Shown here one piece after another: positions 1-22,239 of a DNA stretch of 64,000 bases. The position numbers and the translations under genes were made by a program. This DNA comes from Diphasiastrum complanatum. Taxonomy: Eukaryota; Streptophyta; Lycopodiopsida; Lycopodiales; Lycopodiaceae. Each line of letters begins with the position of its first letter. Position 1 is the first letter of the stretch. The notes beneath the pieces are model-generated. The model was not told the DNA's origin, ran no database searches, and worked only from the letters and a program-made list of their open reading frames with translations. The stretch lies in assembly GCA_029204225.1 (NCBI GenBank), contig CM055110.1, positions 43,778,996-43,842,995 of the forward strand, read 5' to 3'.

Positions 1-9
1 CTTGTCTAG

Positions 10-3000
10 AGAGATGGAGCCTCTGCGTCGCACTGGGCCACTTACGGTTGCAGCGTCATGTCCGATGGCTGGACTGATGTCAGGAGGAGGCCGATCCTCA
101 ACATACTGGTCTCCAGCTGCATGGGCACACAGTTTTTGAGGGCAGTGGATTGCAGCAGGGGGGGGAGAGTCATATCTGCAGAGTTCATGTTTGATGTCAT
201 CAGGTCTTCCATCCTAGCCATAGGCCCACAGCATGTCGTCACGGTGGTGACGGACAATGCCACGAACTGCATTCAGATGGGTGTACTGCTAGAGGCCGAG
301 TTCCCTCATATTGTTCATACCCCCTGTGCAGCCCACGGCATAGACCTTTTGATGGGGGACATTGGAGCACTTCCCTGGGTTAGAGCCATCGTCCGGGAGG
401 CCCTCTTCCTGGTGACTTTTGTCACCAGAAAGAGGCGTGTTCTTGCCATGTTCCGGGTGTTTAGCCATCTGGACCTCCGTAAGCCAGCCCCCACGCGCTT
501 TGCATTCGACTTGGTGGTCATCGACCGTTTGATCAGGTGCAGGGCCCAGCTTCTACAGATGGTTGCCAGTGATCTTTGGGGTGCCAGTACATTTCCGCAC
601 ACTGAGGATGGGGAGCACTTTTCTTCCACGGTGAGGGGAGACCAGTTCTGGAGGGATGCACAGACATTGTCAGGACTGCTTCGACCACTCTACATTGTGC
701 TCCGCATGGCTGACAGCGAGGGGTCGACACTTGGACTGGTGTATGAGCTCATGGACCGGATTGGACAGTTCCTGCAGCTGCCCATCTTGCAGCCAGAGAG
801 GTAAGCGGTACAGTGTTGCAATTGACCTTTATCTTTTCAGTACTTGCTAGTTTGTTTTTCTGTCAATGTTAAGCTTTTTCGTAATGCCCTAAACCACATG
901 CCCCTCACCTGCAGGATGACAGAGCTGAAGTTCATATGGGAGACGCGATGGAACTACTTCCACAGGAGTATCCACAGCGTTGCACACATGCTGCATCCCC
1001 TCTTCCTCTCTCCGACACAGATCGCAGACAGGGAGCTCGAGGCCGATTGGCTTCAGTACATTCACAGGGTGGGTCCACACATAGGTTTGGATCCTATCAG
1101 GCTCATGGAGGAGCTCGCTGCATTTCGTTTCGGCATGGGCACATTCGGCCACCCGGCTGCCCAGGATCCAGAGAGGAGGCAGCTACCCATTACCTGGTGG
1201 ACCATGTTCGGTAGCACATACCCATCTATACAGCGTCTTGCACTGCGTGTCCTTTCTCAGGTATGCATCTCATTTTATCCTCCATTTTTTGTGTTTCGTT
1301 GAAGTTTCACCTCTGCCACAATGTGCTGAAGTATTTCAATGCACGCACCACAGGACTGTGCTGCCTCCGTGTGTGAGCGTAACTGGAGCACATGGGCACT
1401 CATTCACACAAGGAGAAGAAACCGGTTGTCAGTGAGTCAGTTGGAGCGGTTGGTGTTCTGTAGCACCAACGCACGTCTCGCCAGGAGGCTTCCGACCATT
1501 ATGAGCGCATTGCAGGTGATAAGCTAATCTTTCATAGCATGTTGGTTGACTCCTGGTATGTTGGTTTCATTTCTTGATAAAGTTGTCTCTCTGACATGCA
1601 AATTTTAAACCATGCAGACGAAGATATCTGATTTGGAGCGCCAGGTTGACTTGCCTACGGACAGCACCCATCCCATGCCTGCAGATGACCTGGGCACACA
1701 GTTGATGGCAGAGAGAGAGAGGGAGCTTGCCGAGATGAGAGAGAGAAAGCTTGGGCTTGAGCACAGAGAGCCCCCATTGTATGAGGCAGATGAGCCAGTG
1801 TCAGAGGATGAGCATGATGAGGATGAGCCCATTCGGGTTGTGTTTGCCAGACCAGAGAGGGATGAGGCAGATTATACAGGTGCAGGGCACACGCCACGGG
1901 CAGGGGTCACAGGTGCATCACGTGGCAGAGGTGGGACACATGGCACAGGTTATACCGGCAGACAGGCAGGGCACACAGGGGGGGGCAGTGGCATACCTAC
2001 CTATGTCGACATGATGGAGGAGGCTCTTGATAGAGGGCAGAGTGGTTTAGATGCCGGTCCCGCAGATGTTTGGATGCGTGCAGCACAGAGTCATGGCCGT
2101 TACTACGACAACACGCCAGAGGAGGCACCTGATGACTTTCATTGCACAGATTGGGAGGCCATGCAGGGTCTACAGGGTGCACATGATGAGGCACGGGATG
2201 AGGCTTGGGTTGATTCAGGGGTTGGTGCACAGGATGATTCAGAGGTCGGTGCACAGGATGATTTAGAGGCTGGTGCACAGGATGAGTCCCAGAGCCCAGA
2301 GCATTTGTATTAGGATGCCCAGCTGGCCGACTTGGTTGCCACATTGGATTCAGAGGCCCAGCAGATGCCGAGTGTCAGGGCGCCCCCATCATCTCTTGCC
2401 AGCATGCCACACACAGAGTCCCAGCCAGAGCAGCCGCATGAGGTGCCTACAGTTCCTCCAGCTCCTCAGAGGGTGTATGTGCGTCGCACAGCTCCTCCAG
2501 TGCCACCGATGCCATTTAGGCCTGCAGCCCCTCCATCGCCGTCCACTTCTGCAGCACCAGGTCTCCATGGCAGGCCACCATCTGTGCCCAGGTTTTCTCT
2601 TGCAGCGCCCACATCCACAGTGGCTCCTCCAGTGGCAGCACCCACGTCACATCCTCCTCCTTTGGCAGCACCCAGGATGTACCAGTACCGGCCACCACAG
2701 TGCCCCTTTCAGTACATATTGCCACTGTACTTGCCTCCTGCACAGCCAGTTCCTCCACCTGCAACAGCCCCACGGGCACACACTCCACGAGCTCATCCTC
2801 CTTGCTCAGTTGCACAGGGAGTTCCCTCTTTTGCTTCCCTATCCCAGCCGGCCTCAGCTTGGGCCCAGCCTAGCCAGCCAAGTGATTTGCATGGGGGTGA
2901 CGAGGCATTGACAGCTCCTCTTGTCCGCAAGAGACCAGGCAGGCCCAAGGGTGCACCGAACAAGAAAGGCAAGGCACAGAAACTGCCAGGGAGGAGAGGA

Positions 3001-3246
3001 CGACCACGCAGGGCTCCAGGTACAGGTAGAGGCGCACTATCACAGCCAGTTGGAGCAGGTGTTGTTGGTTTGGCATGCTTGGGGGCTGATGCGGAGGCTG
3101 ATTGGGAGGATGAGGATGACGAGTCTTCCCCCTCGGATACACAGCCCATGCCAGTTCCAGACAGGCAGAGATATCGGCTGCGAGAGTCAGCTCGGGGCCC
3201 TGAGTTGTCTCCAGAGCATTCGTCTGAGTCAGAGCCAGAGCATTGA
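10..3246 (+). CDS. hAT transposase (DUF659/dimerisation type) with AT-hook tail; 5' truncated, one in-frame stop
   Basis: Four exons fit canonical splice sites and phase: 10-800, 915-1260, 1354-1515 and 1618-3246. Exon 1 carries the DUF659 signature (YGCSVMSDGWTD, then VVTDNATNC and HTPCAAHGIDL). Exon 3 carries the hAT C-terminal dimerisation motif (CERNWSTWALIHTRRRNRLS). The last exon is a long low-complexity tail: an acidic part with three GAQDD-type repeats, a Pro/Ala-rich part, and two AT-hooks (KRPGRPKG and GRRGRPRR) that would hold AT-rich DNA in the minor groove. A TAG at 2311-2313 interrupts the tail, but the same frame continues for 311 codons to a TGA at 3244-3246. Upstream exons, including any BED zinc finger, lie outside the window. 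The product would cut and paste the element in the nucleus. Whether it is active is unknown; the TAG argues for recent inactivation, readthrough or a base error. Confidence 0.85.
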
Positions 3247-3423
3247 TTGTGGCTCTGTTGTTTTAGTTTCAGTAGTTTGTCTCTAGCAGACGGTCTACCA
3301 TTGTACTCAGATGATTTTTCACATTATATACAGTGTTTGGCCTACATTATTTGCTGCACATTGTGCGTATGTCGCTCTGTACATGTGATGCTTTATTTTA
3401 TGTTGAAGAATTCTATGTGCGTG

Positions 3424-3481
3424 TGTGAATCCTATTTTCATTTAATTTCATTTATGAAATTAAATGAAAATAGGATTCACA
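3424..3481. repeat. Perfect inverted repeat, 27-bp arms, 4-nt loop
   Basis: The arms 3424-3450 and 3455-3481 are exact reverse complements around the loop TTTA. Weaker pairing extends outward to about 3417 and 3490. It lies between the stop of the transposase gene and the stop of the convergent ORF at 3777, where transcripts from both strands would meet. A 3'-end/termination structure or a small foldback insertion are both possible. Confidence 0.95.
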
Positions 3482-3776
3482 TATATGCACCTACATCATG
3501 AGCACAGCAATCACCCCTACACCCCAAACGACATTGAATAAACACATGTAATACATCTGCATTTAAAAAAATTACAAACATTGCATCTTACATGACCAGG
3601 CTCGCATTGCACAAAAAACAACTATGTATATATTCAACCGTTGTATCAGGATAACATCACATATACTGTCATTTTTTTAAGCAGCCATCTAGTTATTTGC
3701 TGCACCATAAATTGCCGAAAACTACATAGCAACAGTCCGCCACATACGGGTGGACCTCATCTATTCTAAACATCCC

Positions 3777-4184
3777 TCACTGATCCTCCACCGACTCCTC
3801 GCCCTCGTCTGGTGCATTGTTTTGTCGCTCTTGCTCTGCCTCCCGGTTAGCCCGAGCTGCCTCCTGGTTAGCCCGACGTCTGGCCGCCCTTTCCCTGACC
3901 ATGATGAGCTGCCGTCGTGTGAAATTCATTCCGATCTGCTCATCCAGATCCAGCTCGACAGCGGGGACAGGATCCGCAGTGGGGGCGGGTGGCTCCGGTT
4001 CCGGATTTCTCTGTCGAGTCTGTCGCAGCATCTCTCGGATATCTGCCTCTTGCTTCCGATGCCTCTCGTTGTGCCTTCGGATATCTTCCTCAAGCTTTCT
4101 CCTGGCTTCGCCCTCGGGCTTCGGTGGTATTCGCTCAGCCATCTCGATCGACCTTCTCCTCACAGCACCCTGATCCTTGAACAC
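3777..4184 (-). CDS. Charged coiled-coil protein, 135 aa, companion ORF of the hAT element
   Basis: This is an uninterrupted 135-codon frame on the strand opposite the transposase, converging on it tail to tail. The protein is dominated by Arg, Glu, Gln and Ala, with long helical stretches predicted by eye around residues 25-60 (KLEEDIRRHNERHRKQEADI) and 90-125, separated by a Pro-rich linker. A second Met at residue 15 (MAERIPPKPE) is an alternative start. It has no recognised domain. A TATA-like GATAAATAG lies about 130 bp upstream on the same strand. hAT elements usually encode only a transposase, so a second ORF here is either a captured gene, an accessory factor, or a chance open frame in GC-rich sequence. 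The lack of stops beside a decaying transposase favours recent selection, but only weakly. Confidence 0.5.
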   Translation of the reverse strand: MFKDQGAVRRRSIEMAERIPPKPEGEARRKLEEDIRRHNERHRKQEADIREMLRQTRQRNPEPEPPAPTADPVPAVELDLDEQIGMNFTRRQLIMVRERAARRRANQEAARANREAEQERQNNAPDEGEESVEDQ

Positions 4185-4314
4185 CCTCTCACAGCACCCT
4201 GGCTCTCAAACAGCCTCTCACAACCTGTCACCGGCTCTCGCTTGCTCTCTCACTGTCTATCACTAGCCCTCTCACAGCCTCTGAAAATGCCGACCACAAT
4301 GGCATTGTGAGTGC

Positions 4315-4323
4315 CTATTTATC
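4315..4323 (-). promoter_or_regulatory. TATA-like box for the minus-strand companion ORF
   Basis: GATAAATAG on the minus strand, about 130 bp upstream of the first Met at 4184. It is a sequence match only; no transcription evidence. Confidence 0.35.
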
Positions 4324-4365
4324 CCCACAGCCTGATCGGCCATGTGGATCCCCATCATCCCTCCA

Positions 4366-4536
4366 TGTGCCTCCGTACCTGCCCCCATGTGATGCTCCCC
4401 CCTGTGTTGGTCTCCCATTGGGCCCATGGTCTGCTCACCCACAATGCCCATGTGCCTCTGTACTTGCCCCCATGTGATGCTACCCCCCTGTGTTGGTCTC
4501 CCATTGGCCCCTCGGTCTGCTCACTCGCAGTGCCCA
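4366..4536. repeat. Tandem duplication, two 85-86 bp units
   Basis: Units 4366-4450 and 4451-4536 both read from TGTGCCTC through TGTTGGTCTCCCATTGG to GCCCATG. The pair lies in the 5' flank of the small minus-strand ORF, inside the hAT element. Confidence 0.85.
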
Positions 4537-4693
4537 TGTGCCATTGCAACAGTCCCCTGCATCATGTACTGTACCCTCTTTTTTTACACCCAAAAACCCC
4601 CTTTTTTTACTTTTTTTGTCCTTTTTTGGTAGTTAATATGCAAAAAAAAATTACTAAAAATATATTAAAAAATTAAAAAAAAATATTAAAAAT

Positions 4694-4785
4694 GGTACCG
4701 CCCTGGTACCGCGGATCCCAGGGCGGTACCGTACCGGCGGTACCACTGATATGGTACCGGCGGTACCATACCAGCGGTACCAGAG
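4694..4785. repeat. GGTACC-rich subterminal array
   Basis: Seven GGTACC hexamers occur in under 100 bp, at about 4694, 4705, 4725, 4739, 4753, 4762 and 4776. Several are joined as GGTACCGGCGGTACC-like units. Two 13-bp arms (4694-4706 and 4718-4730, GGTACCGCCCTGG and its complement) form a hairpin. Clustered short motifs near the ends are typical transposase-binding sites of hAT elements; that role here is inferred. Confidence 0.75.
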
Positions 4786-4803
4786 GGTACTATGATATAT
4801 ATA

Positions 4804-4839
4804 TAGATAGATAGATAGATAGATAGAAAGATAGATAGA
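4804..4839. repeat. GATA microsatellite
   Basis: Short imperfect (GATA)n run immediately outside the GGTACC array. Confidence 0.9.
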
Positions 4840-5963
4840 CTCATATTTTTTAAAAGATGGCATTTTATCATAAGTTTATGGTTATTGAGCCCAAAAAGAT
4901 ATCACTTATGTCAAATCAAGTTGTTCCTAGGTCTTTCCTTCAAAGGTCCATATAAGTCCAAAACCTTTGTTGTGTCAAATGAGGGACATTCCTTATAACT
5001 AGGATTATAAGACTTTCTTGACGTCCACTAAGGGACCCCCAATAAGGGACAAACCCTAAATCCAATGAGGGACATTTCCTAACATCCACAAAGAGACCTT
5101 TCATCATCTACACATGTCCACAAGGGACCTTCATAGGCCTTTCATAGTCCATCAAATGTCTCTACAAACAACGTTCAGTTTCAAATTAAACTTAAATTTT
5201 TCATAATGAGTCATAAAAAGACAACACTGTCTAAAAATCCTAGGACAAGGCCTTACATTGCCTTACTCCTGAATGGTCCTTGGAGGACAAGGTCTTACTT
5301 CTTTAATTTTAACGTCTTACTTTTGAAGTGTCCTCCATACTTGGACAAGCTTGGCCTAAGAGTCTTTATGCTTTTTAGAGTTCTACCGAGGGCAAACAGA
5401 TTGTAATAGTGCATGTCAAAAATATTCAACTTCTGATAAATGGCAACGTCTTCAAGAGTCTTATTGTATTTTAGAGCACTTTTCTACAGAGGGTTAAAAT
5501 AGGGTTAGTTGGCCTAGTAGAGTTTAGTAGGGTTTGGCATGCTTCAATGTGCATTTCATTGCGTTTCAGTAAGTTTCAGTGACAAATGTCCGTTCAACAG
5601 CATTTGTGGAATTTTTGTCACTCACCTAGCTCCTTGTGGAGGACTATAACCTACTGGAAAATTGTCTATCTAATTTTTCTCTCTCTACTGATACCCATAT
5701 TGGGTGGTTTTTTTTAAAATAAAAATAAAAAGCGAATCGCTGTTTTTTTCTGACAGCGATTCACGAATCGCGATTCGAATCTCTTATGCAACTATGATAT
5801 ATATATATATATATACACACACATACACACAGTGTTTTGATCCGAGACGTTTCTAGATTCCGGAACCATTCTAGAATGTCATGTTTCTATGCATACAACG
5901 CCTGGTATCATCATGCCTGACAACCATTCGTGTGCCAATACATCCCCACAAGGACATCGCACG
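4840..5963. other. Intergenic, no gene recognised
   Basis: No convincing coding frame on either strand. Between about 4975 and 5170 the words AGGGACAT, AGGGACC and AGAGACC recur every 20-45 bp, suggesting a decayed tandem repeat. A short TA/CA run lies at about 5800-5830. Confidence 0.5.
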
Positions 5964-5968
5964 CCAAA

Positions 5969-6462
5969 TGTAAAGTCCTCACAACAGGATTCTAGTCTAA
6001 GCATACCATACAAAGTAACCACACATGGGAACCGGTGGAGGTTAAACCAACCCAACCAAACCTAGATCGTACGGATCTAGCCCCCAAGCTATGGATCAAT
6101 CAGAGTCATGGAAAGAGGAGTCACACCAGCAGCATGTAGCTACTCATCACAAATCAAGCATACACTAGTGAGAGCCCAGCAGGTATACTTATACTCTCCA
6201 AGGCCCATGCACCACTAGTAGTGCACTGTGACACCTCACTGGACACCTCTGCAGCCTATTTGGGCCACGTCATCTAGTTCCCAAATGACTCACTGATAGA
6301 CCCATGCCAACTCCACCACCATGTGTTTTAGGCCTACAACCATTAATTATGACCATGTACACATAAGCCCCAATTCCCTTATAGTCACAATTAACTTACG
6401 GGTTGTTGGTCTACCGGTCCCTAGCGTGGACACGCTACCCGAGGCCAGTCATGGGCATGACA
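5969..6462 (-). mobile_element. Solo LTR of the TGTCATG gypsy family
   Basis: On the minus strand it starts TGTCATGCCC and ends GGACTTTACA. It is homologous to the 3' LTR at 57950-58368 and the truncated 5' LTR ending at 53492. The same five bases, CCAAA, flank it at 5964-5968 and 6463-6467, as expected of a target-site duplication. No internal element sequence is attached, so this is a solo LTR left by LTR-LTR recombination. Confidence 0.85.
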
Positions 6463-6579
6463 CCAAACGCCCTCCTACCTCAAGCACCCACTTGAACCTG
6501 ACTTGTCCTATCGTCGACACATGGCATGCTCCTTGCACAACTGACAATCACCACCTGGCAGTACCCTAGCACATAGGCA

Positions 6580-6860
6580 AGTGAGTAGTAGGACCATCCA
6601 ACATGTGTCACTCATACACTGGACCAAGTGTCCCAATGAGAATATGACACGTGCCTTGTTGGCCTGTCGTCAACTCTCCTATTTTTTAAAAGGTCAATCT
6701 AGCAGCCTCACATTAAGGCCCAATACCCCATGCCAAATACAAACAGGTTAACAAGTTATCCAAAACCTGCTATTTACATTTTCTTACAAAACACCATTTC
6801 AATATTTACAATTCAGAATTTACAAGTCCGTGTACACATTAAGGTAGGAATATAAGTACA
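6580..6860. mobile_element. Fragment of the second gypsy LTR family
   Basis: Sequence from CATGTGTCACTCATACACTGGACC onwards matches the repeats at 21260-21540 and 24980-25335 that flank the minus-strand gypsy element. It is diverged and partial. Confidence 0.6.
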
Positions 6861-8314
6861 TGACACCACCATCCTCTCATGTACATGATACCACCATCCT
6901 CTCATATGATGCCATGATCGCCAGTATGGTGTATGATGGAAAATGGAATCCCTAAGCTTATGAATAAGCATGTGCCACATTTAAGGGGAAAAATTGTGGA
7001 GAATTCCAATCATCATGCAGTCCACGCAGTCCTCGCATGGAGAGAACCGATTGCCAAGGAGTGAGAAAGAAAAGACATAGTGTGAGGAAGAAGGAAAGAG
7101 AATAAATAGGGCCTAGAATTTCAGGTTACTAACTTCCTATGAATTTGCTTTTTTCCCATGTTTTGATTCTATTGTGACAGGGACACTCAAGCATCATGTG
7201 TCCTCTATATATCATCCTCTTTATGCATTGAATTCATCCCTGATATACAGAATTAAATCATTTATGGCAGTTTACAACTGGAAGAATTGTCAAAATCTGT
7301 CTATTTGCTGAAATTTCAAGCCTGGTCATTGATTATCCACAAATTTTACTGAATCATATCATTTATTGCATGCGTGAAGTGAAAATACAATCTTTCATAC
7401 ATACGAATGCAGAGCTTTATAGACTAATCTAATTGTGATCAAGTTCCTAAGGTCATTACTCTGAACAATAGAAAGTAGTCCTATTGGTGGGCATTGTATC
7501 TCATTATTCCTCTGTGGCATAAAGTTTTGCCATTCTTGTGGGGAAGGTTGATGCATGTGTCGTTTTAGATGCCAATTCCTTTGCATGTTCTGCTGTTATT
7601 TTCTCTCTAATGATTTATCGTGTTATCTTGTCTAAAGTGAGTTCTAGGGTTAATTTTCCCTGAGCTACGTTACAGACCGGTCACTGAGCAAAGGTGGGGG
7701 CAAAGGAAGGCCCGGATTATGCCTGAGATTCTCCTCCAGATCCCAAAAGGCTCCGTGTTTAGTTTCGGGGGATAGCCAGTTTGAGTAGTCCAAGCTTTGC
7801 ACATAGCATAGTCCTACTACGTGAACAATTAATATGTAGATTGATGGCACATCATTATGTACGGCCCATAGAACACGTTATATTCTAATGTCTGGGAAAT
7901 TGTGATGAACCTTAAAATTGTGCACGCATGCACTGTGATGTAGCTATACGACAACTTTACAGGAGTTATAAGCTACGTGAACGCTAACATGCCAAATTCA
8001 TGTGGTTTATACACCTAACTTGCAATTTGCAACCCAAATGGTGCTTATCAAATGTAAGAGGAGGAAGAATCTATATTTCCTAAACAAACCTTCCCTGAGA
8101 TTGAACATCTTATCTATGCCTGAATACTCTCGATAAAAATGGCACATGAGCGTGATTACTGAAAAAAATTGCTCCTTTTGAATACTTTATGCCTGAAGCC
8201 GAATGAGCTAAACTGTAAGCTGAAAGCAAAGTGAATACATAGCTTACAAAAAAAACTTCTTTTGCCTACAAGAATCACGACGATAAGTCATGGTCTCAGT
8301 GACTGTACTAATAC
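6861..8314. other. Downstream of the last recognised phosphodiesterase-gene exon
   Basis: If the minus-strand gene continues to a cyclase domain, further exons would lie here or left of the window. I looked for class III cyclase motifs on the minus strand and found none. Open stretches at 7395-7600 and 7665-7810 lack convincing splice sites and family motifs, so I leave them uncalled. Confidence 0.4.
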
Positions 8315-20846
<12,532 letters not shown>

Positions 20847-21259
20847 CTGTAGTTCAATAATGACAATATGAAATCATAACAATAACCACACCATCATTGG
20901 GTACATTAATTGTCAAAAAAGGCCTAATGAAAGTGAAATTTACAGTTGGTTCTTCCTTCAATAGAAGATTGAATGCTCAAACTTTGATGGTTGGAAGGTT
21001 TTCTTGTCCTCTTTTGTGCGGCCAATTGATGTCAAACTCCTCACCTCTAGGAAAGAAAGGAGGTATTCATCAATACACCACTCATTGGAGGACTTTGATA
21101 GGTGCAAGTGGCAAAAGCAACTAGAAATATATTATATATTTGTAGAACACCGTAGCAACCAAACATGTTCTAGTTGTAGAACCAAACCCGTTTGTAGTCG
21201 AGTTACAAAATCAAACTCGTTACAAACATATTTGCAAGCCAAATAGAGTTTTCATAAGT
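20847..21259. other. Upstream of the first visible phosphodiesterase exon; no gene recognised
   Basis: More 5' exons of the minus-strand gene should exist, because the PDE domain starts partway, but none could be identified here or beyond the retroelement to the right. Confidence 0.4.
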
Positions 21260-21839
21260 TTCACACGTCCTGTTTCACAAGTGTCACTCATGCATTGGAC
21301 CAAGTGTCCTAGTGAGCATATGACATGTGTCACTTTGACCGGTCAACCCTTCCTACTTTTTAGGAGGTCCGTCTAGCAGACTCTCATGAGACCCAGTACC
21401 CCCTTGGCCATCTCGGCATTAGTCACTATAACAGATATTTACATTGTTTGTCTCCACAGGCCGGTGACTTAGCCATTTACGATTTAATAATTACAATTTA
21501 CAATTTACATTAGGCAAGGGATTCAAAGTACATGTGCCATCCCTTCCCTCCGCAGATGATCGTCCTCGATGGCAAAGTCTGGATACTGTGCATGCAACCC
21601 ATGCGCGGTCTCCCAAGTAGCATCACTAAGAGTCATCCATACCATGCAACTAAATAGTCATGGAGCAAACGATTCCGCAACTGTCTTTGCCTCCGATCCA
21701 ATACTCACGTTGGTCCATGCATCACCTCCCCATGCTCTTGAAACAATACAAGGCCATCAGCCAACAAGTTGTCATCGTCATGTAAAACCTTCTTCAAGCG
21801 TGAAACATGCAAAACAAGATGAACCTTACAACTAGCGTG

Positions 21840-22191
21840 GCGCCAGGTTGGCTTCCAGCGCTCGTGACGAAGCTTTCAGTTGGTTAAGTCTGATGTAAGT
21901 CAGACCGCTTGCTTGGAATGGATGTTACTCGTTTGTAACGAAGCTTCGAGTTGGTTAAGTTTGATGTATGTCGGGCGGCTTGCTTGGAGGGAAGTCACCC
22001 ACGTCGGGACCCTCGATCTGGCATGGCGCCAGGTTGGATCTCAATGTTGGTTTTCGGAACTTCAAGTTGGTTAAGTCTGATCGTTGTTGGCGAGTTGGCT
22101 GCTTGTATGTCAAGTGGGTTTGGATGGCAAGAGTTGAAGGCTGGGAAGCTAAGTCGTGGTTCTCGGCTCCCTTTGGGATGCCTGCGCTACA
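21840..22191 (+). mobile_element. LTR fragment, same family as 36029-36669
   Basis: AACTTCAAGTTGGTTAAGTC and the terminal CTGCGCTACA match the LTR at 36029-36669. It sits at the 3' side of the minus-strand gypsy integrase, in opposite orientation to it. Confidence 0.65.
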
Positions 22192-22239
22192 CCTGTCTTC
22201 AAGGTTTTCGAGTCCTATGGAAACATCTATTGCATGTGA

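Larger units (their letters stand above)
1..4790 (+). mobile_element. hAT-superfamily DNA transposon, right-hand part
   Basis: The window opens inside a hAT transposase gene, and everything to about 4.79 kb reads as the rest of that element. In order it has the transposase 3' exons, a perfect hairpin, a convergent small ORF, a tandem duplication, and a GGTACC-rich array of the sort seen in hAT subterminal regions. The left end lies outside the window, so the terminal inverted repeat and 8-bp target duplication cannot be verified. The right boundary is placed where the GGTACC array gives way to AT-rich simple sequence. Confidence 0.6.

Noticed and set aside
1612-2911. Several open frames overlapping the transposase tail on both strands
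   Set aside because: They are shadows of the GC-rich low-complexity exon. The chosen frame is the one joined in phase to the hAT dimerisation exon.
7395-7850. Possible further exons of the phosphodiesterase/CAPE gene
   Set aside because: Open stretches exist, but donor sites are missing or stops intervene and no cyclase motif is seen.
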